Numbered from the stretch's first letter, positions 17,457 through 25,840 are shown. The stretch is 33,581 bases of DNA from Bacillota bacterium (GCA_023488565.1 JAMDDZ010000086.1:1-33581); one strand, 5' to 3'. Made by a program: numbers and translations. Notes: generated by a model not told the origin, from the sequence alone.

Positions 17457-17485
17457 AGTATAATATAATTGTTTCTGTTTGTCAA
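17457..17485 (-). promoter_or_regulatory. Sigma-A-type promoter of the luciferase-like operon
   Basis: On the minus strand: TTGACA (17485-17480), a 17-base spacer and TATACT (17462-17457), close to consensus. The predicted start of transcription is near 17450. Confidence 0.7.
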
Positions 17486-17521
17486 TGAATACGAAATAAG
17501 GGGTGTACTTCAACTTTGTGA

Positions 17522-18821
17522 TCAGGCCGCAATCCGTCGTTTGTCTGAAACCCTTTGCCAGATTGACTGAGCGTGCCAAAACGCACCCCACTGACCCGAG
17601 CGTTGTAATGTGCGGAGGCGCTTCGCGTTTATGCCATCGCATACCGCAGGCACTTTCCCGCTGGTTGAGCACCGTTTTACACGCGCTTCGATGCGGGTTT
17701 CATGATACCGAATATATTGTTGTTCTCGAATGACGACGGTTTGAAGCGTCGTCATTAAGGTCGGAAGGGTAGCCCACGCCATCGCCAGATCAGTCGGCCC
17801 GCGGTGCCTGAGCTGATCGAAGGACTGTGCTACCCATGAAGCTGACGCAGACTCGGTATCCCAGACCGCGTGCGCCAAGTTCCACAGATGCTCACTGGCG
17901 TGATAGAAATCAAGGATTTCCACTGCGAGCATAGTTCGAAGCCGACACAAAACTCGGCGGGTCCATATCGGGAGGATTCGGGCGCCAGCATAACGGACGT
18001 TATCGGCTGAGGATCGAGACGCCCACAGACATCGACTTTCCCTTCGTGCTAGTCCCCGTCCATAGGGTCATCGCGCCAGCCGACGATACGACGAGACTCG
18101 AGGGGGCCCGGTACCGACGCCTGCGGCGTCACCCCGTCCACAAGCGGAGGTCCTAAGTTTTCGGACACCTGTCGCCCCATTTCTCCATCAACTGGGATTT
18201 CGAGCGTCCGATCGACGACATCAGACACCTGGTCAAAGGGCGTTTCCACCGCCAATCGAGCAAGAATGGCACTTAGGGTTGGCGACGCCTTGCCGGGTCC
18301 CATGGCCGACTCGGTCGGTACGGCACTTCCCTGGCCATTGGGCAAAGAATGACGACGCCCGCCCACGTATAGTCTCCAAAAATCTCCCGCACTGGACGTG
18401 AGCGATGGCCGTCGACCTGCCGGAGCGGCGTATGACATAGTCGACAGGAGGAAGCGTCCCCTAAGTCTTCCGGCGCTGTGACTAAGATTTGCATCAGCGC
18501 TTGGCCCAAAAAGTACTGGACGCCCTCCTCCGTCTCTTGGATCGTAGTCATCGACCGGCCAACGGCAGCCGGGCATCGGTCGAAAATCATCGCGACAATG
18601 TCAGGAACGACATCCGCACTCCACTGCGACTCCGTTGATGACCCAGAATTGCCAACCCCAGGGCTTTCCGTTACGACATCCATTTTGGAGGAGTTATTCG
18701 CTATCCATGGCCCAAAGTCCTGGGCAAAGTGTGGATCACAACTCCCGTGTCCATCCGGAATAAGGAGGGAAGCCATAGATGAAAGTAAATGGAGATAAGT
18801 ATGACGAAAGGTTTGGTGCAT
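17522..18821 (-). pseudogene. Broken ISKra4-like transposase
   Basis: Several minus-strand frames resemble parts of ISKra4/IS1202-type transposases. The N-terminal zinc-finger part has CRLCHTPLRQVDGHRSRPV then REIFGDY (frame 18273-18821). A middle part has the TPFDQVSDVVDRTLEIPV stretch in another frame (18049-18576). A C-terminal part has VEILDFYHASEHLWNLAHAVW (frame 17522-17950), a hallmark of the family. The segments are out of frame with each other and the catalytic centre cannot be read through, so the element is dead. I could not identify terminal inverted repeats. Confidence 0.65.
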
Positions 18822-18956
18822 GAAAATAGTGGGTGTTTACGGTGGTTTTAGTGTCTTAGTCCATCCGCATATATAACTACGGCTACTCCTTGGTAATGCG
18901 TGGATAATCGGATTCGGTTTGTTTTTGCTGTTTTGCAAAAATATTCTATCAGAGAA

Positions 18957-18986
18957 TTGACAACGTAACAATGTATTATATATGAT
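18957..18986 (+). promoter_or_regulatory. Promoter of the plus-strand catabolic cluster
   Basis: TTGACA (18957-18962), an 18-base spacer and TATGAT (18981-18986). Transcription would begin near 18993, leaving a very short leader with GAGGGG at 18994-18999 before the ATG at 19009. This also rules out the in-frame ATG at 18982, which lies inside the -10 box. The gap from the transposase remnant to here holds no gene. Confidence 0.65.
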
Positions 18987-19008
18987 ATATTTCAGAGGGG
19001 ATGGTGAC

Positions 19009-20388
19009 ATGAGTATTCCCGAATCGCGGTATTGGAATCACTGGGCAGAAACTTTAAATCGAGAGGCGATCGATGCCTTGCATTTTAAGCGATTGAAATT
19101 GCTGCTGGATTATGCATACACGCGTAGTGCGTTCTATCGTGATTATTGGAAACGTGCAGGATTTCATCCTGATATGGTTCGGTCCCTTGAGGACTTTAAA
19201 AACCGGGTCCCATTAACCGACAAGAAAGACTTTTTGCAACTCCAGGAAGATTTTCCGCCTTATGGACCCACGGTGGCCGTAGGAGAACAAGATATTGCGC
19301 ATCACGCCGAGACATCGGGGTCAACTGGACTCCCGCTGAGAATTCCTTTTACCGATTATGATACCGAGCGTTACGGTGAATCATGGATTTACGGGTGGTG
19401 GGCGTTGGGAATCCGTCCTCAGGACAGCTTCTATTTCGCCTTTAATTGGGGCAACTATGCAGGATTTTGGAGTGCTTATTGGGGTGTGCGGCGTTTCGGG
19501 GCCAAGCTCTATTCGGGTGGCGGTCAAACGACAGAACAGCATGTGCGTAATATTCTTCGCCTCAAGCCAACGGTGCTGATTAGCACGCCGAGTTACGCGT
19601 TAAGGATTTTGGAGGCGGCGGGGCAGATGGGGGTAGATTTAGCGTCCTCTTCCCTTCGGTTCACATACCATGCCGGGGAGCCGGGACCTTGCTCGCTTTC
19701 CTCTGTACGTAAGAAGTTAGATGAAGGATTTGGTGCGATTAGCGGAGAGCTCTTGGGAATCGCTGAGGTGGATGCCGTTGCTCCCGGGTGTCGATTGCGC
19801 CGTGGAGTTCACATGTCGGAGATGTCAAATTTTTCTTGGTCAATGGACCCCGTTTCTGGAAACGAAGTGGGGGATGGCGATATTGGGGAGAATGTGCTGA
19901 CTACTTATGCCAATAGTGCGCAGCCCCTTATCAATTATCGTACCCACGATTTGGTGCGAGCGTTTAACCGTCCGGTTTGCGGATGTGGTTCGACTTGGCG
20001 ATATTTGGATGGAGTGGTCTTAGGCCGCAGTGACTACATGATCACCATTAAAGGAACTAATGTATACCCAGCCGCAGTCGAAAATCTGATAAGTGATGTT
20101 CCCGGGGTCAGCCCTCATTTTCAACTGGTGCTCAGTCGTGAAGGTGCATTCGATAATTTATTAATTCGCATAGAGCCCGAGGCCCACTGGGATGTATCAC
20201 GATGGCAGGGCATCGCTGACGAAGTGGTGCAGCGTATCAAGGATGTGGTCGGTGTTCGACTTAATGCTGAAATTGTTGAAGTCGGAACCTTGCCTAGAAC
20301 GGAATTAAAGGCTAAACGGATCGTAGATACCCGGGAACTTGAATTTCGTCGAGAACTCGACCGGTCAGGGGGGTGGGCACACTCATGA
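19009..20388 (+). CDS. PaaK-like aromatic acid CoA ligase
   Basis: A 459-residue adenylate-forming enzyme of the phenylacetate-CoA ligase family, activating a carboxylic acid with ATP and CoA. The ATP-binding P-loop reads ETSGSTGLPLRIPF; an INYRTHDLVRAF stretch and the Cys-containing CGCGSTWRYLDGVVLGRSDYM follow. The C-terminal domain has IKGTNVYPAAVE, typical of PaaK. PaaK proteins are about 430-440 residues. First gene of the cluster; its TGA overlaps the next ATG. Whether the substrate is phenylacetate or another aromatic acid cannot be read. Confidence 0.82.
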   Translation: MSIPESRYWNHWAETLNREAIDALHFKRLKLLLDYAYTRSAFYRDYWKRAGFHPDMVRSLEDFKNRVPLTDKKDFLQLQEDFPPYGPTVAVGEQDIAHHAETSGSTGLPLRIPFTDYDTERYGESWIYGWWALGIRPQDSFYFAFNWGNYAGFWSAYWGVRRFGAKLYSGGGQTTEQHVRNILRLKPTVLISTPSYALRILEAAGQMGVDLASSSLRFTYHAGEPGPCSLSSVRKKLDEGFGAISGELLGIAEVDAVAPGCRLRRGVHMSEMSNFSWSMDPVSGNEVGDGDIGENVLTTYANSAQPLINYRTHDLVRAFNRPVCGCGSTWRYLDGVVLGRSDYMITIKGTNVYPAAVENLISDVPGVSPHFQLVLSREGAFDNLLIRIEPEAHWDVSRWQGIADEVVQRIKDVVGVRLNAEIVEVGTLPRTELKAKRIVDTRELEFRRELDRSGGWAHS

Positions 20389-20600
20389 TAGAATATGAAG
20401 ATAAGCCCTTGGAAATAGCTGAGATCTATTTAGCGACTAAAAGGTTATTGGAAAGAACAGAAGTCCCCGCTATCCACCAGTGTTTACGTATTGCGGTAAA
20501 TAATTTGCATTGGGCATTGTGGTTAACTGGACAAGAATCGGATTTTGTCCCACCCTACTTTTCGACTCCTCCATTGGATACGGAGCGTGGTTCCTTGTGA
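20385..20600 (+). CDS. 71-residue protein of unknown function, translationally coupled
   Basis: Starts in an ATGA overlap with the CoA ligase stop and ends in a TGATG overlap with the creatininase-like gene, so it is very likely translated. It begins MIEYEDKPLEIAEIY, is probably helical and charged in its first half, and has a short hydrophobic/aromatic patch (NLHWALWLTG) in the middle. No Cys motif, signal or family signature is visible. It could be a small partner of either neighbour. Confidence 0.65.
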   Translation: MIEYEDKPLEIAEIYLATKRLLERTEVPAIHQCLRIAVNNLHWALWLTGQESDFVPPYFSTPPLDTERGSL

Positions 20601-21433
20601 TGCGCTTAGTGGATACCACCTGGGTTGATCTGGAGTCCGTTTGTCGCGAGACGACGCTTCTAATGATGGTAGTCGGTCCCACGGAACAACATGGGCCGCA
20701 TCTTCCATTAGGCACCGACTTTATGGTGGCTAAAGAAATGGCTCGCCGCATGACACAGGTTGTAGAAGAGGAATGTGGATGGCTCGTCATGGAGGTGCCG
20801 CCAATTTACTATGTTCCTGCTGTCTTGTCGCGCGAGTATCCAGGATCCGTCTCTATTCGGAAAGAACATTATCGCAATTATTTAATGGACGTGATGGAGA
20901 GCTACGCCACTAATGGTTTTTCCCATGGCATTTTGATTTCGACTCACATTGATCCGCCGTTTGTTATAACGACACAATCGGTCCTGATGGAAATCAACCT
21001 TCGTTATGGGACGCGGTATATTCACGGCTACGAGCGATTTCCAATGGAAGATGTCCTCAGTGGTCGGGCGCCGGAAATTTTTGGGTATCAACTGCCCGGT
21101 GATGTACATGCAGGAATATTGGAAACATCATCGATGGCAGTAGCTCGACCAGAACTGGTTGATTGGGCAAGGGCAAAATTACTGGAGGACCAACCCATAG
21201 AGTTTCAGGATTTGGCCAAAACGCAGTCGTTTCTTGAAGTGGGCAATGGACTCGGATATACAGGATATCCGCGGCTAGCGTCGGTAGAATACGGGCAACT
21301 TTGGTATCATCGATATGGTCGAATGCTCAGAGATGTTTTGATAGCGTATTGTCGAGGCGATGATGTGTTCGACCGACTAAGCCTAGACATGTTAGTCAGG
21401 CGATCTGAGGAGTTGGAGGATGCCAAGGAATAA
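20600..21433 (+). CDS. Creatininase-family metal-dependent amidohydrolase
   Basis: A 277-residue protein of the creatininase superfamily, which hydrolyses C-N bonds (cyclic amides, formamides) with two divalent metals. GPTEQHGPHLPLGTD supplies the Glu, His and Asp ligands and GDVHAGILETS the later Glu. The third conserved block, normally NGHGGN, reads STHIDPP here, keeping the His but losing the Gly-rich loop. The start is fixed by the TGATG overlap with the preceding gene. No function in known aromatic CoA pathways is established, so its role here is open. Confidence 0.75.
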   Translation: MRLVDTTWVDLESVCRETTLLMMVVGPTEQHGPHLPLGTDFMVAKEMARRMTQVVEEECGWLVMEVPPIYYVPAVLSREYPGSVSIRKEHYRNYLMDVMESYATNGFSHGILISTHIDPPFVITTQSVLMEINLRYGTRYIHGYERFPMEDVLSGRAPEIFGYQLPGDVHAGILETSSMAVARPELVDWARAKLLEDQPIEFQDLAKTQSFLEVGNGLGYTGYPRLASVEYGQLWYHRYGRMLRDVLIAYCRGDDVFDRLSLDMLVRRSEELEDAKE

Positions 21434-21437
21434 AAAG

Positions 21438-22007
21438 ATGGACCGTGATGATTTGCTATCGAAGGCTACGGCGGTGATTCGGAAAAATGGGTATCGGGAA
21501 ACATCGTTAGATGAGTTGGCCAAGGAATTCCACTTTACAAAACCCGCATTGTATTACTATGTGGATTCCAAAGAGGCGCTACTCTATGAGATTTATGAAA
21601 AGACCATCCGTGAGTGGTTGGCGCGCATTCGCCGGATCGCGTCCGACAAGATCCGCAACCCAGAGGAAAAAATTCGTGAGGTAGTGCGACAGTTTATGCA
21701 TCTTTGTGTAGAACATGATGAGATGGCAATTTTTTTTGAAGAAAAGTCATATTTGGCTGATGAACATTTTCAAGCTATCTCCGCGAAAGAACGAGAAGTA
21801 ATCGAGATTATTGCTGGCATCATCGAGGAAGGGATCGCATTGGGAGTAATGAAGCCTGTGCCACCAAAAGTTGTGGCTTACGGTTTGGTCGGAATGACGG
21901 CTTGGAGCTACCGGTGGGTTTCTCTCGAGGGCCCTTTGACTATCGACAGTTTGGCCGATACCTACTACGAAGTAGTGATTGGGGGGTTGTTGCAACAAGG
22001 TCTTTAG
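21438..22007 (+). CDS. TetR-family transcriptional regulator
   Basis: A 189-residue regulator with a standard N-terminal TetR helix-turn-helix (KNGYRETSLDELAKEFHFTKPALYYYVDSKEAL) and a helical ligand-binding domain. ATG 21438 has AAGGAA seven bases upstream, right after the preceding stop. ATG 21420 is possible, but the GGAGG there touches the start. TetR proteins of this kind (PaaR type) often sense aromatic acyl-CoA, which suits this cluster. Confidence 0.82.
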   Translation: MDRDDLLSKATAVIRKNGYRETSLDELAKEFHFTKPALYYYVDSKEALLYEIYEKTIREWLARIRRIASDKIRNPEEKIREVVRQFMHLCVEHDEMAIFFEEKSYLADEHFQAISAKEREVIEIIAGIIEEGIALGVMKPVPPKVVAYGLVGMTAWSYRWVSLEGPLTIDSLADTYYEVVIGGLLQQGL

Positions 22008-22044
22008 TCAAAAGTTACTGTATGGTTAGTAAGGAGGAGATAGC

Positions 22045-22983
22045 ATGATATCTACTGACGCATTGATCGAGAAGTTGGATAGTGGTTTTGTCGTGGAGTC
22101 GGAAACAGACATGTCGGAGGACTATAAGCGCCTATTGATTCAAACCCTGACTATTACCGCCGACACCGAGCTTATTAGTATCTTCAGTATTCTAGATGCC
22201 TTGCAATATGTTCCGACCTTGAATCGCCGGATTACCGAGCTGGCGATTGTCCAAGATGAATTGGGTCATGCCCATATTGCCTATCGCCTGTTAAAACTTT
22301 TAGGCGTAGATGTTGATGATCTTATCTATCGGCGTGACGCGAGTGAATTTCGCAATCCCTATCTCATGGATTTGAAGCTCAAAAACTATGCTGAACTTCT
22401 CACGTTACACGCCCTGTTAGACCGTGCCGGGTACGTTTTGCTTGGGGATATTTTCCACCACACGTCATATGGTCCGTGGAAGCGGGCCTTAGTCAAAGTG
22501 GACGCTGAAGAAGGTTTTCACGTCCGCAACGGCGAGTCTGGGATCCGAGCCATGGTTCAGACTGACGAGGGCCGCCGTATGGTTCAAGACGCTGTGGATT
22601 GGATGTTTGTGATGGGCCTTGACTTCTTTGGAATGGCAGATCATTTGAAAAAACGGTCTTTGCAACTCGATCTTCACCTCAAGGGAGAAACCAACGACCA
22701 GATGCGTCAACGATGGATGAAATCCACCATGCAATTTCTCGATTCGATTGAAATTCATGCGCCGGTGCACTGGGATGGTGAACAGCAACAGTATGTCTAC
22801 GATTTTCCCTACCCGTGTGAATGGGATGAAACTGAGCGGCGTTGGAGGTTTGATCGTCCTGTGGAATGGACCGACGTCTTGGCACGGTTCAAGGGACACG
22901 GTCCTTATCGACAGGAATATGTCAAGATGCTGCGCCAAGGGCGCGAGACCTACCTAAAGTTATTGCACGATGAGGTGGTTTGA
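22045..22983 (+). CDS. PaaA-like CoA-ester monooxygenase catalytic subunit
   Basis: A 312-residue ferritin-like diiron protein related to PaaA, the catalytic subunit of ring 1,2-phenylacetyl-CoA epoxidase (E. coli PaaA is about 309). Diiron motifs are visible: an early Glu in ADTELISIFS, VQDELGHAHIAY, a Glu in NYAELLTLH and DAEEGFHVRNG (ExxH). AGGAGG lies upstream. Downstream genes encode PaaD-like, PaaB-like and PaaC-like proteins, so the complex is present, though the order is A-D-B-C and no PaaE reductase follows. The substrate need not be phenylacetyl-CoA. Confidence 0.82.
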   Translation: MISTDALIEKLDSGFVVESETDMSEDYKRLLIQTLTITADTELISIFSILDALQYVPTLNRRITELAIVQDELGHAHIAYRLLKLLGVDVDDLIYRRDASEFRNPYLMDLKLKNYAELLTLHALLDRAGYVLLGDIFHHTSYGPWKRALVKVDAEEGFHVRNGESGIRAMVQTDEGRRMVQDAVDWMFVMGLDFFGMADHLKKRSLQLDLHLKGETNDQMRQRWMKSTMQFLDSIEIHAPVHWDGEQQQYVYDFPYPCEWDETERRWRFDRPVEWTDVLARFKGHGPYRQEYVKMLRQGRETYLKLLHDEVV

Positions 22984-22984
22984 C

Positions 22985-23296
22985 GTGGTCACAGAAGAAG
23001 AGGTAAAGAAAGCGCTGGAATCCGTCTGCGATCCAGAAATTCCCATCAGTGTGTGGGATTTGGGCTTAGTGACGGGTATTCAACTTAAAGAAGATGCGAT
23101 TAATGTGCAAATGACCCTCACATCCCTCGGTTGTGGTTGCGTTGACTGGATTGTTGGTGATGTTGAGGAGGCATTACAACGTCTGCCGGGTGTTGCAGCG
23201 GTCCACGTCGAGGTTGTGTGGAATCCCTCCTGGAAGAAAGAGCGGATGACCGCCCGAGGCCGGATGAAGTTAGAAAAATGGGGGGTAAAGTCATGA
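22985..23296 (+). CDS. PaaD N-terminal (DUF59/MIP18) protein, lacking its usual C-terminal zinc ribbon
   Basis: A 103-residue DUF59 protein with CDPEIPISVWDLGLVTGI and LTSLGCGCVDW. PaaD-type proteins help mature or insert the metal centre of the PaaABC oxygenase. Ordinary PaaD is about 165 residues with a C-terminal four-Cys ribbon; here the protein ends before it, and a separate gene at 24107 encodes a matching ribbon. GTG 22985 is chosen because GAGGTGG precedes it; ATG 22970 lacks a ribosome site and overlaps paaA. The stop overlaps the PaaB start (ATGA). Confidence 0.78.
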   Translation: MVTEEEVKKALESVCDPEIPISVWDLGLVTGIQLKEDAINVQMTLTSLGCGCVDWIVGDVEEALQRLPGVAAVHVEVVWNPSWKKERMTARGRMKLEKWGVKS

Positions 23297-23520
23297 CTCT
23301 ATGGAGGGAAGACGAGTTCGAAGTGATGGCCCAACATCGGCGGGGAGATCCTGTACACGTTATTGGGAGTGTGTGGGCACCCAATTCGATATTGGCCGGC
23401 TTTTATGCCGCGACAACCTATGATGAACAGCGCTGGCATACCTTATACGCGATAAAAAGATCGCAGAAAATACCTGTGATCATTGATGGGCGGACATTAA
23501 TCGGAGAGGAGCGGGTTTAA
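23293..23520 (+). CDS. PaaB-like oxygenase subunit
   Basis: A 75-residue protein related to PaaB, the small subunit bridging the PaaAC heterodimers. The match is in EVMAQHRRGDPVHVIGSVWAP and the following NSILAGFYAATTYDEQ stretch. It is shorter than E. coli PaaB (about 95). It is coupled to both neighbours: ATGA overlap with PaaD-N upstream and TAATG overlap with PaaC-like downstream. Confidence 0.7.
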   Translation: MTLWREDEFEVMAQHRRGDPVHVIGSVWAPNSILAGFYAATTYDEQRWHTLYAIKRSQKIPVIIDGRTLIGEERV

Positions 23521-24116
23521 TGGAACAGGCACCGGTAGGGGTCCGCCCAGCGTTACTAACCTTGTCACGACTAAAGTACTTGATTGGGGAACAGTTGGTT
23601 AAAGTTGGGCCCGTGGCACCCGACCTAGCCGCAGCGATTGCGAGCGTAGCGGTAGCACAAACCAATTATGGTCAAGCGCGCTATTTTTACAATTGGTATA
23701 CCGGAGAAAGTCGAGCCGCGGATACGGAGCTTAAAGTCGACGAAAGTTGGAACAAAGAGACCACTTTGCTGAATTTTAATAAATGGGCCACGTGGCCACA
23801 TTTAATCACGGTAATGTGGTTGGTCGACGAGGCCATATTGACTCTCATCCATGACTGGAGCCGAGAAGACCCTGCGCTTAAGCCGAATTTAGAGAAAGTG
23901 AGGGAGGAACTGACACAAGCCTTACCCTTTACTACCGAATGGGTGCGAATTTTTCTCCAAGATGGACGAGGAGTGGGTCGGGCGTCTGCTGCTGTGGCGG
24001 CCCAATTAGGTCCGCTTCTTACCCAATTCTTGATGAATGCTGGTGCGATGGCTTACTTACCAGAATTTCAGGACCGATGGACCCGCGTGGTTGGGGGGGA
24101 TATTTCGTGGCGGTGA
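23520..24116 (+). CDS. PaaC-like structural subunit
   Basis: A 198-residue helical protein in the PaaC position, partner of PaaA in the oxygenase. It is about 50 residues shorter than typical PaaC (about 248). The motifs are weak: the stretch NYGQARYFYNWYTGES and the aromatic WPHLITVMWLVDEAILTLI helix. No ExxH iron motif is visible, in keeping with PaaC being non-catalytic. Assignment rests largely on gene order. Its end overlaps the following zinc-ribbon gene. Confidence 0.65.
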   Translation: MEQAPVGVRPALLTLSRLKYLIGEQLVKVGPVAPDLAAAIASVAVAQTNYGQARYFYNWYTGESRAADTELKVDESWNKETTLLNFNKWATWPHLITVMWLVDEAILTLIHDWSREDPALKPNLEKVREELTQALPFTTEWVRIFLQDGRGVGRASAAVAAQLGPLLTQFLMNAGAMAYLPEFQDRWTRVVGGDISWR

Positions 24117-24259
24117 CGTGCCCTTTTTGCCATGCATCCGATACGGCGCAGATCGTCAACTGGGGTTCGCGCCTACTCACCCAACAATGGTGGTGCAATT
24201 CGTGCCAATCCCCATTTGAATGGATTCCCAGTCTAAGTCAGGAGGCCCTTCATGAATGA
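24107..24259 (+). CDS. Free-standing PaaD-type zinc ribbon (50 residues), GTG start
   Basis: GTG at 24107 follows GGGGGGGA at good spacing and overlaps the end of the PaaC-like gene. The product begins MAVTCPFCHASDTAQIVNWG and continues to WWCNSCQSPFEWIP. The CPxC...WxCxxCxxPF layout matches the C-terminal ribbon of PaaD. With the 103-residue DUF59 protein the two add up to 153 residues, close to one normal PaaD. The stop overlaps the SDR start by eight bases, so it is embedded in the operon and very likely expressed. Confidence 0.75.
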   Translation: MAVTCPFCHASDTAQIVNWGSRLLTQQWWCNSCQSPFEWIPSLSQEALHE

Positions 24260-24998
24260 ACTTGCCATTGTAACGGGTGGTGGGCGCGGCATTGGAGCGG
24301 CCATCGCTGAGGGGCTCGCCCGCCAGAGTGCCCACGTCATCATTGCTGGAAATATGCCCGAACAGCAAGAGAAGCGGGCAGCCGAATTACGCGGGTTAGG
24401 GTATAGCGCTGATGCGTTAGTCCTCGATATCGCTCAGTTTGATTCCGTTGACGAGATGGCCCAAACAGTTTACTCACGGTGGGGGGCACCGTCCATTCTT
24501 GTCAATAACGTGGGAGCGGACAGCATCAAACCGTTCTTGGAAACGGATGAGGGAGAGTGGTGGGAGACTCTAAATGTTAACCTTCTCGGGGCTATGCGCT
24601 GTTGCCGGGTCGTTGTTCCGCTGATGCAACGACAGCATTATGGTCGGATTATCAATATCAGTTCGGATGCGGGACGCGTGGGAACGAGTGGACAAGTCGC
24701 TTATTCGGCAGCCAAAGCAGGTTTGATTGGGTTTACCAAAGCCTTAGCCCGGGAAATGGTCCAAGAGGGTATCACACTGAATGTTGTTTGTCCCGGTCCT
24801 ACGGACACACCTTTGGTGGAGGAAATTCTTCAAGGCCCGCACCCGAAACTTTACCAAGCGCTAAATCGCGCCATTCCAATGAAGCGTTTTGGCCGGCCAG
24901 CAGAGATGGTACCAGCGGTATTAATGTTCGCCAGCCGCGAGGCTAGCTATATGACCGGGCAAACCGTGAGTGTGAGTGGCGGGCTAACCATGATTTAG
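24252..24998 (+). CDS. Short-chain dehydrogenase/reductase
   Basis: A 248-residue classical SDR. The NAD(P)-binding motif is TGGGRGIGAAIAEGLA; then NNVG, the catalytic Ser in INISSDAG, YSAAK (Tyr-x-x-x-Lys) and CPGPTDTPL. The type resembles 3-hydroxyacyl-CoA or alicyclic hydroxyacyl-CoA dehydrogenases such as BadH, but the substrate is inferred. Right after an epoxidase-like complex, it could oxidise a hydroxylated CoA intermediate. AGGAGG lies upstream, inside the zinc-ribbon gene. Confidence 0.82.
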   Translation: MNELAIVTGGGRGIGAAIAEGLARQSAHVIIAGNMPEQQEKRAAELRGLGYSADALVLDIAQFDSVDEMAQTVYSRWGAPSILVNNVGADSIKPFLETDEGEWWETLNVNLLGAMRCCRVVVPLMQRQHYGRIINISSDAGRVGTSGQVAYSAAKAGLIGFTKALAREMVQEGITLNVVCPGPTDTPLVEEILQGPHPKLYQALNRAIPMKRFGRPAEMVPAVLMFASREASYMTGQTVSVSGGLTMI

Positions 24999-25044
24999 AA
25001 ATCTTTGTGAGTTTATTGAATCCAGAATGGGGAGAGTGACAACT

Positions 25045-25836
25045 GTGTCGGCAGAGACTACATCAATTTTATTGGAGCACGAAGGTGCAGTGGCAAAATT
25101 TATCCTCAATCGTCCACCGGCTAATGCATTGGATGTGTCGACGAGCAGACTTTTGTGGGAACTAATGGAAAAGGTTGCCCAAGATCGGAGCGTGAAGGTT
25201 GTCGTTATCGAAAGCGCTGCTGAGAAGATCTTTTGTGCAGGCGCGGACGTATCCACCGTTGATGCTCATGACGTGCCACTAATGGATAATTTAGGGAAAA
25301 CATTAAAGGACACATTTCTCTTGATGCGGTCTATGCCGCAAATAGTAATCGCAGCGGTCAACGGCCATTGTTTGGGCGGCGGCTTGGAACTGGCTCTTGC
25401 TGCCGACTTTCGTATAGCTAAAGATGGGCCGTCAAAATGGGGCCTCCCAGAGATCAATTTAGGACTGTTTCCGGGTGGGGGAGCGGTTGCGATGATGAGT
25501 CGGTTGGTTGGTTCACAAAGAGCCTTTCGTCTGGCGCTGTTAGGTCAGAGCATCTCAGTGCAACAGGCTTTCTCATGGGGATTAGTGGATGAATTAGTTG
25601 AAGCTGAGAAATTTTCCGAGAGCGTCGACACAATGGCCAAGCAAATTGTTCAAGCGCCATTTGAGGCCGTCACAGATTTGAAGCAAGCAGTGTGGCGAGG
25701 AATAGAAATGCCGCTTTCAGCGGCCTTTGACTTTGAACGAGTGATGCATCGCGACCTGGTTCTAACCTCGGATTGCTACGAAGGTGTGAAAGCCTTTAAA
25801 GAACGGCGAGTTCCCGAGTTTGGAAAGGAAGGATAA
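25045..25836 (+). CDS. Enoyl-CoA hydratase/isomerase (crotonase family)
   Basis: A 263-residue crotonase-fold protein from GTG 25045 (GGGGAG about ten bases upstream; ATG 25027 is possible but has no ribosome site). Typical features: RPPANALD, the oxyanion-hole stretch FCAGADVSTVD, NGHCLGGGLELALAADFRIA and GLPEINLGLFPGGGA. Glu of PEINLG is in the usual catalytic position. It acts on acyl-CoA thioesters, so it supports the CoA-dependent nature of the pathway. It could hydrate, isomerise or open the ring of a CoA intermediate. Confidence 0.82.
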   Translation: MSAETTSILLEHEGAVAKFILNRPPANALDVSTSRLLWELMEKVAQDRSVKVVVIESAAEKIFCAGADVSTVDAHDVPLMDNLGKTLKDTFLLMRSMPQIVIAAVNGHCLGGGLELALAADFRIAKDGPSKWGLPEINLGLFPGGGAVAMMSRLVGSQRAFRLALLGQSISVQQAFSWGLVDELVEAEKFSESVDTMAKQIVQAPFEAVTDLKQAVWRGIEMPLSAAFDFERVMHRDLVLTSDCYEGVKAFKERRVPEFGKEG

Positions 25837-25840
25837 CGCG

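Noticed and set aside
18982..19008. Upstream ATG start for the PaaK-like ligase
   Set aside because: It lies inside the -10 box of the predicted promoter and has no ribosome site.
22015..22032. TTACT/AGTAA inverted repeat before the PaaA-like gene as a TetR operator
   Set aside because: Arms of five bases with an 8-base gap are expected by chance and there is no visible promoter next to it.
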